A stretch of DNA of 64,000 nucleotides. Source: Desulfuromonadales bacterium. GTDB taxonomy: Bacteria; Desulfobacterota; Desulfuromonadia; Desulfuromonadales; JAGXHI01. Under the pieces are notes generated by a model that saw only the letters and a list, made by a program, of their open reading frames with translations, did no database searches and was not told the DNA's origin. The position numbers and the translations under genes are program-made. The number at the start of each line of letters is the position of its first letter. Position 1 is the stretch's first letter. Shown here one piece after another: positions 26,887 to 34,836 of this stretch. The stretch covers positions 79,102 to 143,101 of the forward strand of contig JAGXHI010000056.1 of NCBI GenBank assembly GCA_024636295.1, read 5' to 3'.

Positions 26887-28050
26887 TTACCAGGTATGTT
26901 TCAGATCATTGAGGATCCTGTTGAAGTCCGCCTCGACCGTCTCGAGAATATCCTGTACGTAGAATCGGTTGTGTACCCCATCCGTTCCGTCACTCTTCAC
27001 GAATTTCAAATTGGCCAGAGCGGTTCTGTAAATCTCCCAGCCATTTTTTGTATCCCGCCGTACCTCATCCGCCTTTTTCAGGGCGTTTTCTGTTTCGGCC
27101 CGAAGAGCATGCATCCTCTCAAGTTGATTCCGAGTCTCGCTGCCCCATTCCTGATAAATTTCCCTGTAGGCTGCCTCATGACAATCGGTGCAGTTTGACG
27201 CACTTGGGCGGTAGACGCCGCTCGCGACGCCGGTGTGGCACATCTCGCAGGAGATATCGGCTCCATACATAAGACTCGTCTCGCCGGCAACTCCTTGGGC
27301 GCCCTGGCCGATATTCATATCGAGTTGAACCTGGTGACATACGGTGCAGTCAGCGATCTGTGGCGCGGAAGTTTCGGCAAAATTGGAGTGGCAGGTGATG
27401 CACTGGTTCATCCGCTCCGTCTTGCTTTTCGGTTGGTGAACGACACCAAAATGACAGTCACGACAGGTCAGGTCAAAAGATTCCATGTGGAAAGCATGGT
27501 CAAAATGTGTGCCGCCGACCTGAGTTTCGCTGAGGATATCCGGAAGACCCTTGCGCTGGCGAAAGTCAGGGTTTTCCACGTGATCCAGCAAGCGCATTTC
27601 AACGATTTCCAGCGGGCCCCTGTGGTTTTCTCTGTATTTCTGATTTTCCGAATCCGAGTGGCAGAACAGGCACTGCTCCATGGGAACAAGATCGGCATCG
27701 GGGTTCGAAAGAATCGCCATTTTTTCTTCCTTGGAGATGGTGAACTGCATGTAGAGGTCCTTAAGCCCTCCCATCTTGGCTTTGGCATACCCAAGGGGGC
27801 CCGGACGACCGTGGCAGTCCAGGCAGGAGACACCGGCTGCCGCATGCCCGGAATGCTCCCAGGAGTCCACTTCCGCCAGTGGGCCGAAACCATGACCGGG
27901 ATGGCACATGGCGCAGAACTCCGGTTCGGACGTCATGTGGAGAATTTCGATATTTACAAGAGCCATAACGCTCAGGCTGAGTACGGCGAGTACCGTTACG
28001 AGCAGCACGTGTTGCGTGCACCAAATCCAGAATCTCTTTACAAGAGCCAT
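26887..28050 (-). CDS. membrane-anchored octahaem cytochrome c
   Basis: 387 residues. One N-terminal anchor helix (HVLLVTVLAVLSLSVMALVNI) is followed by eight CXXCH sites: CAMCH, CLDCH, CLFCH, CRDCH, CITCH, CTVCH, CEMCH and CTDCH. The first two sites have NapC/NirT-like spacing, and the C-terminal ~90 residues are a charged helical region without haems. It is exposed to the periplasm and probably passes electrons from the inner membrane to soluble carriers. It is divergent from the CbcU-like gene with a shared regulatory region. Two TGCAACAT repeats lie upstream. The partner is unknown. Confidence 0.88.
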   Translation of the reverse strand: MALVKRFWIWCTQHVLLVTVLAVLSLSVMALVNIEILHMTSEPEFCAMCHPGHGFGPLAEVDSWEHSGHAAAGVSCLDCHGRPGPLGYAKAKMGGLKDLYMQFTISKEEKMAILSNPDADLVPMEQCLFCHSDSENQKYRENHRGPLEIVEMRLLDHVENPDFRQRKGLPDILSETQVGGTHFDHAFHMESFDLTCRDCHFGVVHQPKSKTERMNQCITCHSNFAETSAPQIADCTVCHQVQLDMNIGQGAQGVAGETSLMYGADISCEMCHTGVASGVYRPSASNCTDCHEAAYREIYQEWGSETRNQLERMHALRAETENALKKADEVRRDTKNGWEIYRTALANLKFVKSDGTDGVHNRFYVQDILETVEADFNRILNDLKHTW

Positions 28051-28146
28051 GAAAGCACCAGCCTTTAGCTAATCGGGTTTTTTATGCGGGTAAATTCCAG
28101 GGGGGAAAAGCAAAACGCCGCAAAAATATCAAGGTAGGTTTTGAAA

Positions 28147-28174
28147 TGCAACATGGATGTTTTAATTGCAACAT
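28147..28174 (-). promoter_or_regulatory. direct repeat of TGCAACAT, probable regulator site
   Basis: TGCAACAT occurs at 28147-28154 and 28167-28174, 20 bp apart (two helical turns). It lies ~100 bp upstream of the octahaem cytochrome start. Confidence 0.5.
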
Positions 28175-28234
28175 CAAGAGACCTGTTGGTGGGAAAATAG
28201 CGCCATGGCCGATATGCCGGATACCTTACAGTTG

Positions 28235-28307
28235 GAATTGTAAAAAAGTTGAAAAATAATGTTGCACGTCGATATTTCCTGTGGTAAATGTATGCTGCAC
28301 TTGCAAC
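28235..28307 (+). promoter_or_regulatory. shared upstream block with TTGCA palindrome, copy B
   Basis: It has the same order and spacing as the block at 26247: GAATTGTAAA (28235), TGTTGC (28260), TGTGGTAA (28280) and GCTGCACTTGCAAC (28294-28307). It precedes the CbcU-like gene by ~170 bp. Confidence 0.7.
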
Positions 28308-28478
28308 AAGGGATGACGGTTTTCCTCCGGTGATGCCGAAGCCGCTTAGAAACGCCCCGCTTCCGGGCGGATGGCAGCGCTGGAAAAGGAAAGGAAAAGG
28401 AGGGAGTCTTCGCGCCGATGACCGGTGCAAGGGCCCGATCCGGAGTCAGGATAAAACCGCATAGAGGAAGGTGACATT

Positions 28479-29693
28479 ATGGACGCAACAAGAAAGCTGA
28501 CCCTCAACGACATCGAAAGCGAAATTACCGGACGGCTGCTTTCGGCGGGAAAAGGTTATTATCTGGCCGTGCTTCTATCCGCGCTGATGGTGGTGGCAGC
28601 GGTGGCGGCAGGGCTGCACGCGATGGTGGTGGGACACGACCACACCTATAATCTGACACGGGAGATCCCCTGGGGTATCCTGATCGCAACGTATGTTTTC
28701 TTTGTGGTCACCTCCACGGGTTTGTGCCTGGTGTCCTCCATCGGGCATGTGTTCGGAATCGAATCGATGATGCCGATTGCCAAGAGATCGGTTTTTCTTT
28801 CCATCGCTACCATTCTGGCCGGCTTTTTCGTCATCGCCTTTGAAATCAAGATGCCCTGGCGGATGGCCGTCTACAACATCATTTCCCCCAATATCACGTC
28901 CAATATCTGGTGGATGGGGACTTTGTACGGTCTCTACCTTGTACTTATGATGTTCGAGTTTCTCTTTCTAAATCTGAACAAGCACCGCCTGGCGGTGGGC
29001 TGCGGATTCAGCGGCGCCATTGCGGGAATCGCAGCGCACAGCAACCTGGGAGCGGTTTTCGGATTGTTGATGGGTCGCGAATTCTGGCACGGCCCCTACA
29101 TGTCCATCTATTTCATCGCTTCAGCCATGATGACCGGCACGGCGGTGATCTTCCTCTTCCACTACCTTGCATACAAGATCAATGACGAGCCCATGGAATC
29201 CAGGATGGTGGAATCTCTGAACGTCACGCGCAAACTGGGGATTATGCTGATCTGCGTCATAATGTTCTTTACCGTATGGAAGATGACGGCCGGCATCGCC
29301 GGTCAGCCTGGGGGGAAATATGAAGCAGTCATGGCGCTGGTCAAAGGCCCCTATGCCGTGAACTTCTGGCTATTCGAAGTCGGCTTCGGTCTGGTTTTTC
29401 CCCTGGTGCTTTTTTATCTCTCCAAAGGGAAAAACATGTTCATGATGTTCGCCGGCTCCGCCATGATGATCATCGGGATTTTCATCATGCGCTATGATCT
29501 GGTGCTGCTGGGGCAGGTCGTTCCCGTGTTTCACGAATACGGCGTCAACGAATACAAGCATCTGCTCAGCTATTTTCCCTCGTTCCACGAAATTATCATC
29601 ACGCTTGGCGGATTCGGGGTGGCGTCCTTCCTGTTTCTGATAGGAGAGAAGCTTTTCGGTGGGCACAAGGTCGAACCGGGCCACCATCATTAA
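28479..29693 (+). CDS. NrfD/PsrC-type quinone-interacting membrane protein (CbcU-like)
   Basis: 404 residues with about ten membrane helices and the NrfD/PsrC pattern (REIPWGILIATYVFFVVTSTGLCLVSS near helix 2, GVNEYKHLLSYFPSFHEI near the end). It has no haem motif. The protein would exchange electrons with menaquinone and pass them to the Fe-S protein encoded next. The gene order membrane protein, Fe-S protein, c-type cytochrome equals that of the Geobacter cbcUTS (Cbc4) genes. AGGAAGGTG precedes the ATG. Confidence 0.87.
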   Translation: MDATRKLTLNDIESEITGRLLSAGKGYYLAVLLSALMVVAAVAAGLHAMVVGHDHTYNLTREIPWGILIATYVFFVVTSTGLCLVSSIGHVFGIESMMPIAKRSVFLSIATILAGFFVIAFEIKMPWRMAVYNIISPNITSNIWWMGTLYGLYLVLMMFEFLFLNLNKHRLAVGCGFSGAIAGIAAHSNLGAVFGLLMGREFWHGPYMSIYFIASAMMTGTAVIFLFHYLAYKINDEPMESRMVESLNVTRKLGIMLICVIMFFTVWKMTAGIAGQPGGKYEAVMALVKGPYAVNFWLFEVGFGLVFPLVLFYLSKGKNMFMMFAGSAMMIIGIFIMRYDLVLLGQVVPVFHEYGVNEYKHLLSYFPSFHEIIITLGGFGVASFLFLIGEKLFGGHKVEPGHHH

Positions 29694-29729
29694 TCCGCGC
29701 TGGTCTCGAGAATCGAAGGAGAACGGAAG

Positions 29730-30485
29730 ATGAAAAGGAATAAGCCGTCCTTTAAGGAAATGAAGAACGAAGGGGTGGAAAACGTCCCAGCGGAAGAGCG
29801 CCGCGACTTTCTCAAGATGGGGCTTACGCTGACCGGAGTCTTTGCGGGAGGAACTTTGTTCTCGGCGGTCTCTTCGGTCCGGAAGGTTTACGCATCCTCC
29901 GGCGAGTTCGTCAAAAAATATCCCTACAAGCCCCATTACAGCATGATGATTCACCTCGACCGGTGTATTGACTGCGAGCGCTGTCTGTCGGCATGCAAAA
30001 GCACCAATCATGTGCCGGATTACGGATTTCGGACTGCCGTTCTGGAGAGGGAGAGACCCGATGCCGTGGGGCAGAAAAGGGAGTTCATGCCCGTTCTGTG
30101 CAATCACTGCAACGTTTCCCAGTGTACCCGGGTCTGTCCGACCCGCGCGACCTACAAGGACAAAACCAACGGCATCGTTATGATGGACAGCAGAAAATGC
30201 ATCGGCTGCCTGACCTGTCAGGAGGGCTGTCCCTATAACGCCCGATACTTCAATGAAGAAAAACATGCCGTAGACAAATGCAACTTCTGCTTTGATACCC
30301 GGCTTTCAAAGGGGGAAGAACTGACGGCCTGCGCCTCGGCGTGTCCCGCCGGCGTTCGAATCTTCGGCGATCTTTCCGATCCGGATAACCGTGTCTATCG
30401 GGAAGTCCACCAGATCGAGCGAGCGGTCTGGGTGCTGCGCCCGGAAGCCGGAACCCGGCCGAACGTCTTCTACACGCGCGGCTGA
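29730..30485 (+). CDS. Tat-exported ferredoxin-like Fe-S protein (CbcT-like)
   Basis: 251 residues. A twin-arginine signal (ERRDFLKMGLTLTGVFAGGTLFSA) is followed by a 4x[4Fe-4S]-type DMSO-reductase-beta/NrfC-like domain: CIDCERCLSAC, CNHCNVSQCTRVCP, CIGCLTCQEGCP and CNFC...C...C. It would shuttle electrons between the NrfD-like membrane protein and the cytochrome at the periplasmic face. It lies 36 bp after the CbcU-like gene. Confidence 0.9.
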   Translation: MKRNKPSFKEMKNEGVENVPAEERRDFLKMGLTLTGVFAGGTLFSAVSSVRKVYASSGEFVKKYPYKPHYSMMIHLDRCIDCERCLSACKSTNHVPDYGFRTAVLERERPDAVGQKREFMPVLCNHCNVSQCTRVCPTRATYKDKTNGIVMMDSRKCIGCLTCQEGCPYNARYFNEEKHAVDKCNFCFDTRLSKGEELTACASACPAGVRIFGDLSDPDNRVYREVHQIERAVWVLRPEAGTRPNVFYTRG

Positions 30486-30545
30486 ATCAAAACGGAAACG
30501 ACAAGAGGCTCCAATCGATTCACATGACTACTGGAGATGCGACCC

Positions 30546-31181
30546 ATGAAAAAGATAGTCACCCTTTCTGTTTCGATACTCACGGCGACCCTGATCTTCC
30601 AGGTGTCTGCCGCTTTAACGGACGATCAGTTCGGCGGAGGCGAGATCGCCTACAGCGCTCCGGCCAAGGGCGTTTACTTCAGCCACGAGGTTCATGTGGA
30701 ATTGGGCTTCGAATGCGACAGCTGCCATGAAGGGCTGTTCGAAATGGAGACCGGCGCTGCCGTCAAAAATGGAAACTTCACCATGAACGCCATGGGGGAA
30801 GGGAGTTATTGCGGCGCCTGCCATGACGGCTCCACGGCTTTTTCTCTCGAATCAAGCTGTTCCGCCTGTCACGTGGAGGACGGAGGCGCCATACATTTCA
30901 CTGCACCCGTGGAGTCGGTCCGGTTCGGGCACCAGGAGCACGTAGAGATGGGGTTCGACTGCAGCGACTGCCACAACGGCATGTTTGAGATGAGTGCTCT
31001 GGAGGCGCAAAAGGGAGACTTCACAATGGAGGCGCTCTACCGAGGGGAATATTGCGGCGCCTGCCATGACGGATCTACCGCCTTTGCCTCGGACACACGC
31101 TGCGCCACCTGCCACATCGGAGTCAAAGGATACGATCGAGCAAAAAAACCGGCAGAGAAAAAAGCAGCGAAGCAACATTAA
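30546..31181 (+). CDS. hexahaem cytochrome c with two c7-type triads (CbcS-like)
   Basis: 211 residues from the ATG at 30546; the ATG 9 bp earlier is too close to the TGGAG site. A signal peptide (VTLSVSILTATLIFQVSA) is followed by six CXXCH sites: CDSCH, CGACH, CSACH, CSDCH, CGACH and CATCH. They are arranged as two repeats of ~90 residues, each with a conserved FSHEVHVELGF/FGHQEHVEMGF entry. Each repeat resembles a triheme c7 domain, so the gene arose by internal duplication. It is the probable periplasmic output of the CbcUTS-like complex. Confidence 0.88.
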   Translation: MKKIVTLSVSILTATLIFQVSAALTDDQFGGGEIAYSAPAKGVYFSHEVHVELGFECDSCHEGLFEMETGAAVKNGNFTMNAMGEGSYCGACHDGSTAFSLESSCSACHVEDGGAIHFTAPVESVRFGHQEHVEMGFDCSDCHNGMFEMSALEAQKGDFTMEALYRGEYCGACHDGSTAFASDTRCATCHIGVKGYDRAKKPAEKKAAKQH

Positions 31182-31270
31182 TCAATGGGGCTCGATTCTG
31201 TCGGAGATAACCCAAAAGACAGTCATCGCCAGAAACGGGATCGGGCCCGGGAAGTTGGGGTACAGTCGTT

Positions 31271-32659
31271 ATGCTCAAGTCCAGCAACCCTCTGAATGGT
31301 CCTTACAAGTCCGAAATGAAACATCTCGTCCCCTTTTCCCGGGACAGCCAGGACGCAATGGGAACCATTCTGAACAGTGTCGCTGACGGAGTCTTCACGG
31401 TCGATGAAAGTATGAGGATCACCTCATACAACCGTGCCGCCGAGGAGATTACGGGATTCACTTACGAAGAAGCCATAGGCCGCCCCTGTTATGACATCTT
31501 TCGCACGAACATCTGTTTTTCGGCATGCCCGGTCAAAGAAGCTCTCGAATCAGGGGGGCCGGTTATCAATCGCGAGGTGGATATCGTCTCCAAAGACAAC
31601 CGAAAAGTACCCATTTCCGTAAGCGCTTCGGTTCTTCGCAACTCCGAAGGGACTCCCATCGGCGGGGTGGAAACGTTTCGAGATCATTCCCTGATTCACG
31701 CGCTGAAAAAGGAAATCGAAAAGAAATATACCTTCAAGGACCTTGTGAGCCGCAATCCTGCCATGAGACGCCTGTTTGATGTGATGCCGGATATTGCCGC
31801 CAGTGAGGCGACCGTTCTGCTGCGCGGCGAAAGTGGAACAGGAAAAGAGCTTTTCGCCCGGGCGATTCATGCCCTGAGTCCTCGCCGAGACGGTCCCCTT
31901 GTGGTGGTCAACTGCGGCGCCCTGCCCGAGCCACTTCTGGAGGCGGAAATTTTCGGAGCCCGGCGCGGAGCCTATACAGGGTCGGTGGAAAATCGACCGG
32001 GTCGTCTGGAGATGGCCTCGGGGGGAACCCTTTTTCTCGATGAAATCGGCGATCTGCCGCTTCCCCTGCAGGTAAAACTTTTGCGGGTTCTCGAAAATCT
32101 GGAGTATCAGGCTCTGGGGGCCCGAGATTCCCAGAAGGCGGACGTGCGTTTTCTCGCTGCTACCAATTGCGATCTGGAAGCGAAAGTCGAGGAGGGATCC
32201 TTCAGGCGTGACCTGTTCTTCCGCATCAATGTAGTGGCCCTTCAGATTCCGCCCCTTCGGGAACGGCGGGAAGACATTCCTCTGCTGATCGACATTTTTC
32301 TCGACCGATTGAACCGGACTTATGGAAAGAAGATCCGGGGAGTTTCAGCCGAGGCGCTCCAGGTTCTTCTGAGCTATGATTTCCCGGGAAATGTCCGGGA
32401 GCTGCTGAACCTTATGGAGCAGACCATCATCCTGTGCAAGGGAGGCGAAATCACACTTGAGCACCTGCCGACGGATTTTCTCGGCACGCAGAAGATTCAG
32501 GCCAAGGTCGCCTCTTCAAATAAAGAGGCGATCACAAAAAGATTCATCACTGAACTTCTGGAGCGCCATGACGGCAACCGCACAAAAGTCGCCAGGGAGC
32601 TGGGCGTGGACAGGACGACCCTGTGGCGCTGGATGAAGAAATTCGATCTCCTGTCCTGA
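31271..32659 (+). CDS. sigma-54-dependent regulator with Cys-containing PAS domain
   Basis: 462 residues (start 31271 or 31316; neither has a strong ribosome site). The N-terminal PAS domain (~30-130) carries C-x8-C-x3-CP (CYDIFRTNICFSACP). The AAA+ domain (~160-390) has Walker A GESGTGKE, the sigma-54 contact loop GAYTGS (variant of GAFTGA) and GGTLFLDEIGDLP. The C-terminal Fis-type helix-turn-helix ends DRTTLWRWMKKF. It lies 89 bp after the hexahaem gene. It probably activates the cytochrome units around it in response to redox state, judging by the cysteines and by TTGCA palindromes near sigma-54-like promoters. Confidence 0.88.
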   Translation: MLKSSNPLNGPYKSEMKHLVPFSRDSQDAMGTILNSVADGVFTVDESMRITSYNRAAEEITGFTYEEAIGRPCYDIFRTNICFSACPVKEALESGGPVINREVDIVSKDNRKVPISVSASVLRNSEGTPIGGVETFRDHSLIHALKKEIEKKYTFKDLVSRNPAMRRLFDVMPDIAASEATVLLRGESGTGKELFARAIHALSPRRDGPLVVVNCGALPEPLLEAEIFGARRGAYTGSVENRPGRLEMASGGTLFLDEIGDLPLPLQVKLLRVLENLEYQALGARDSQKADVRFLAATNCDLEAKVEEGSFRRDLFFRINVVALQIPPLRERREDIPLLIDIFLDRLNRTYGKKIRGVSAEALQVLLSYDFPGNVRELLNLMEQTIILCKGGEITLEHLPTDFLGTQKIQAKVASSNKEAITKRFITELLERHDGNRTKVARELGVDRTTLWRWMKKFDLLS

Positions 32660-33138
32660 ATCCCGTTTTTGCCGTTCTCTTTCCTCCAGACCCACTCTTT
32701 TCTTCTAAGAAAAAGATCTTCAGCCAATCTGGTCCTTTCCTGCATTCATTCTCAAAGCTCCAAAGCTCGCCTGTTCCGTCGGGATTCAGTATGCCTCCGG
32801 TACGGCTCTCCCCTTCACGCTGAATAAATTTCAGGCGAAATGGTGCTGCGACTCGATAAACACGGCGAGCCGTCCATGATTTTTTCGCCAGGCCGAAAAT
32901 TCCTCTCCTTTCCCGCAAAATAAATCGAGGGCTCTCTCCTTCCTTTTTAAAACGTTGTAATCGCAATGATCCCATCAATCTGTAAGTAACTCAATCGCAA
33001 GGACTAATCCCCCTCTCCACTGAAGACGGGAGATGATGACCGGTTTGAAAATCGCCTCTTCCCCTGAGCTTTCCTCCTAGCGTGGGAGAGGTGATGTTTC
33101 ATACCCCGAGCTAATACATAACGTATTTTTAAAAAAGG

Positions 33139-33302
33139 TTGCATGTGCTGCAGTCCATTTGACCTGTTGCATATGTTGCATTAGTTGCATCCGCGCCAAC
33201 TGTTGCAGGGTCTATTGCAACAGTTGTAAGTACCTAAATTTTAAAGATAAAAAGCAGCTCTGCAGCATTGTTTCGTGTGGTGTCGATGGTTGCATTTGCA
33301 AC
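33139..33302 (+). promoter_or_regulatory. cluster of eight TTGCA sites
   Basis: TTGCA starts at 33139, 33167, 33176, 33185, 33203, 33215, 33290 and 33296. Three of them are spaced exactly 9 bp. AACTGTTGCA (33198-33207) and TGCAACAGTT (33216-33225) are a perfect 10-bp inverted repeat. GTTGCATTTGCAAC (33289-33302) matches the palindromes at 26306 and 28294, also preceded by TGTGGT. Confidence 0.7.
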
Positions 33303-33400
33303 ATTTCAGGGGTGCATCTGTTGGCACGCGTCGGCAGTCTTTTATTGTAAGAGCTTGTATTCAAGGGCAAATATCCGGTTTCTACTGCAGCATTACGGGA

Positions 33401-33416
33401 TGGCACGAGTCTTGGA
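33401..33416 (+). promoter_or_regulatory. sigma-54 promoter of the NifX/small-protein/CbcL-like operon
   Basis: TGGCACG-AGTC-TTGGA matches the -24/-12 consensus with one change in the -12 element. The TTGCA palindrome ends 98 bp upstream, a usual enhancer distance. The first gene starts 39 bp downstream. Confidence 0.75.
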
Positions 33417-33454
33417 ATAAAGGAAATTACAATTTGCAAGAAAAGGAGAAATGA

Positions 33455-33796
33455 ATGGGCGCGAAAACCGCACTCCCTGAAAAGATCAAAGTGGCCGTCC
33501 CGTTTTACGGATGCCTGTTCCGCCCCGGAAAGGGTATGGAGAAGATTTACTTTGTGGTGGAGGTGGAGCGGAACTCAGGGTCCTATGGGAAGGTGTCTCT
33601 TCAGATCTGGAATTCCGGGGAAGAAGGGGGTCTCGTTCATTGGTTGAGCAGGCAAAAAATTCAGGGTCTTGTGTGCAGTGATCGGCATAAGGGTTTTGAA
33701 ACCGCTTTGCTCCGAAATGGTATCCGGGTCTGCTGGGGATCCGAGGGGGAGTTGGAAGAAATGATCGCCTTCTGGAATCGGGCGCAGGCGGCTTGA
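33455..33796 (+). CDS. NifX/NifB-C-like cofactor-binding domain protein, divergent
   Basis: 113 residues. The start KIKVAVPFYGCLFRPGKG and the end RQKIQGLVCSDRHKGFETALLRNGIRVCWGSEGELEEMI follow the dinitrogenase Fe-Mo-cofactor-binding fold (PF02579-type). The middle is less conserved. Such proteins hold Mo-Fe or Fe-S clusters in nitrogenase assembly, but relatives occur far from nif genes. AAAGGAG precedes the ATG. It is the first gene of the operon that ends in the CbcL-like cytochrome. The role is unknown. Confidence 0.65.
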   Translation: MGAKTALPEKIKVAVPFYGCLFRPGKGMEKIYFVVEVERNSGSYGKVSLQIWNSGEEGGLVHWLSRQKIQGLVCSDRHKGFETALLRNGIRVCWGSEGELEEMIAFWNRAQAA

Positions 33797-33817
33797 GTCG
33801 ACTACAAAGGAGACATC

Positions 33818-34249
33818 ATGAGAGTGGCTGTCACCGCACGAGGGATGGATCCGGAGGAAGAAATCGACCAAAGATTCGGACGGGCCTACTGGATCCTGAT
33901 CAACGATGAAAAAAAGAATACATGGGAGGCCCTGGACAATGCCATCTATCGAAACAGCAGGGAAAGTGCCGGTGTCAAATGTGCGAGACGGCTGGTTGAA
34001 AGAGATGTGAAAATCCTCCTGACTGGAGAAATCGGACCCAAGGCCCTGAGGATCCTCCGGGAAGGGGGGATTCGGGTCTTCATAGGAGGCGAGGGAAGCA
34101 TAGAGGAAGTGATTGAAGCATGGCGACGGGATCTGCTGAAGGAGGCTGCAGGTGCGAACTGCACGGGAAGCCCTGATTGCCTGGTGGGAAAATTCAGACT
34201 ACGGGCGGAGGAAAGCCTTGGCTATCCCCGATTGGAAAAAACCTACTGA
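33818..34249 (+). CDS. NifX/NifB-C-like cofactor-binding domain protein
   Basis: 143 residues, clearer than its upstream neighbour: MRVAVTARGMDPEEEIDQRFGRAYWILI, then CARRLVERDVKILLTGEIGPKALRILREGGIRVFIGGEGSIEEVIEAW. This is the canonical pattern of a NifX/NafY-type domain, with a ~35-residue C-terminal extension holding two Cys. It starts 21 bp after the first copy. The two could form a heterodimer that binds a metal cluster, or a sensor. No nitrogenase genes are present. Confidence 0.8.
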   Translation: MRVAVTARGMDPEEEIDQRFGRAYWILINDEKKNTWEALDNAIYRNSRESAGVKCARRLVERDVKILLTGEIGPKALRILREGGIRVFIGGEGSIEEVIEAWRRDLLKEAAGANCTGSPDCLVGKFRLRAEESLGYPRLEKTY

Positions 34250-34264
34250 GAAAGGATAGACGAC

Positions 34265-34408
34265 ATGAGAGCCGAAAACATCAGGACAAACCCGAATGGA
34301 AGAAAACAGTTGAACGTGATCCTGCTGGCGATGGGGGTCATGGCGGCTTCTGCAAGCGCCTGGGTCGCGTGGCCCGCTCTCATCCATCTGAGTGAAAAAT
34401 TCATTTGA
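34265..34408 (+). CDS. 47-residue single-pass membrane protein, A family (A1)
   Basis: An AAAGGA site precedes the ATG. The N-terminus is charged (MRAENI), followed by one helix and the C-terminal motif WVAWPALIHLSEKFI. Twenty of 47 positions are identical to the protein at 34647 without gaps. It is the first member of a tandem A-B-A-B array. Function is unknown. It may be a small subunit of the membrane cytochrome complex encoded downstream. Confidence 0.8.
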   Translation: MRAENIRTNPNGRKQLNVILLAMGVMAASASAWVAWPALIHLSEKFI

Positions 34409-34443
34409 ATGGGGGACAGAACACCTATTTACGGGAGGAGATC

Positions 34444-34605
34444 ATGAAAGCGGAAAATCTGACCAGTCAACCGATGAAGGCAACCTATAAGGCAGGAGTG
34501 TACGGAACCCTCGGCTTAATTGCCATGTTCCTGGCCTTTTTCATCGCGTGGTCTTTGGCATGTCTGGGTGGCGCCTTTCTGGACCTGGTCAGTCCGTTTT
34601 TCTGA
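34444..34605 (+). CDS. 53-residue single-pass membrane protein, B family (B1)
   Basis: GGGAGGAG lies just before the ATG at 34444. The N-terminus MKAENL echoes that of the A proteins. It is followed by YKAG, one helix and AWSLACLGGAFLDL. Twenty-one of 53 positions are identical to the protein at 34837 without gaps. The gene starts 35 bp after A1. The conserved Cys in LACLG/LTCLG could be a ligand or a lipid/disulfide site. This is inference. Confidence 0.8.
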   Translation: MKAENLTSQPMKATYKAGVYGTLGLIAMFLAFFIAWSLACLGGAFLDLVSPFF

Positions 34606-34646
34606 TCCGGAAAATCCGGGTTGCCCCTTGAGACGGAAGGTGGCCC

Positions 34647-34790
34647 ATGAAACAGGAAAATCTGGTTTCAGGGAAAAGGGAGAGCAGATATCTGAATGCG
34701 ATTCTCGCAATATTGGGTGCGGCAGCCGTTCTGATAGGTACCTGGGTAGCTTGGCCGGTGCTGCTGCACCTTGGAGAGAAAATCATCTAA
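34647..34790 (+). CDS. 47-residue single-pass membrane protein, A family (A2)
   Basis: GGAAGGTGG precedes the ATG. The N-terminus is MKQENL, followed by one helix (YLNAILAILGAAAVLIG) and the motif WVAWPVLLHLGEKII. It is the second A copy of the array, 41 bp after B1. Confidence 0.8.
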   Translation: MKQENLVSGKRESRYLNAILAILGAAAVLIGTWVAWPVLLHLGEKII

Positions 34791-34836
34791 GAACCCTCAT
34801 TCACGGGTATACCCGCGGCAGAAAGAAAGGCACCCC

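Larger units (their letters stand above)
28051..28478. other. 428-bp divergent regulatory region between two cytochrome units
   Basis: The region contains TTGCA-type sites for both directions (28147-28174 and 28235-28307) and no gene. I found no strong -35/-10 pair. A clear sigma-54 promoter was not seen on the plus side; TGGCAGC at ~28369 lacks a -12 partner. Confidence 0.55.
32660..33454. other. 795-bp intergenic region with a TTGCA cluster
   Basis: The first ~460 bp show no convincing gene or RNA. The rest (33139-33416) is packed with TTGCA sites and ends in a sigma-54 promoter. This is unusually long for the window. Confidence 0.6.

Noticed and set aside
32547..32978. A 143-codon minus-strand frame after the first sigma-54 regulator
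   Set aside because: It overlaps the end of the regulator gene, lacks a ribosome site and shows no domain.
33139..33302. Possible CRISPR array
   Set aside because: The repeated unit is only 5 bp with irregular spacing. There are no spacers of equal length and no cas genes.
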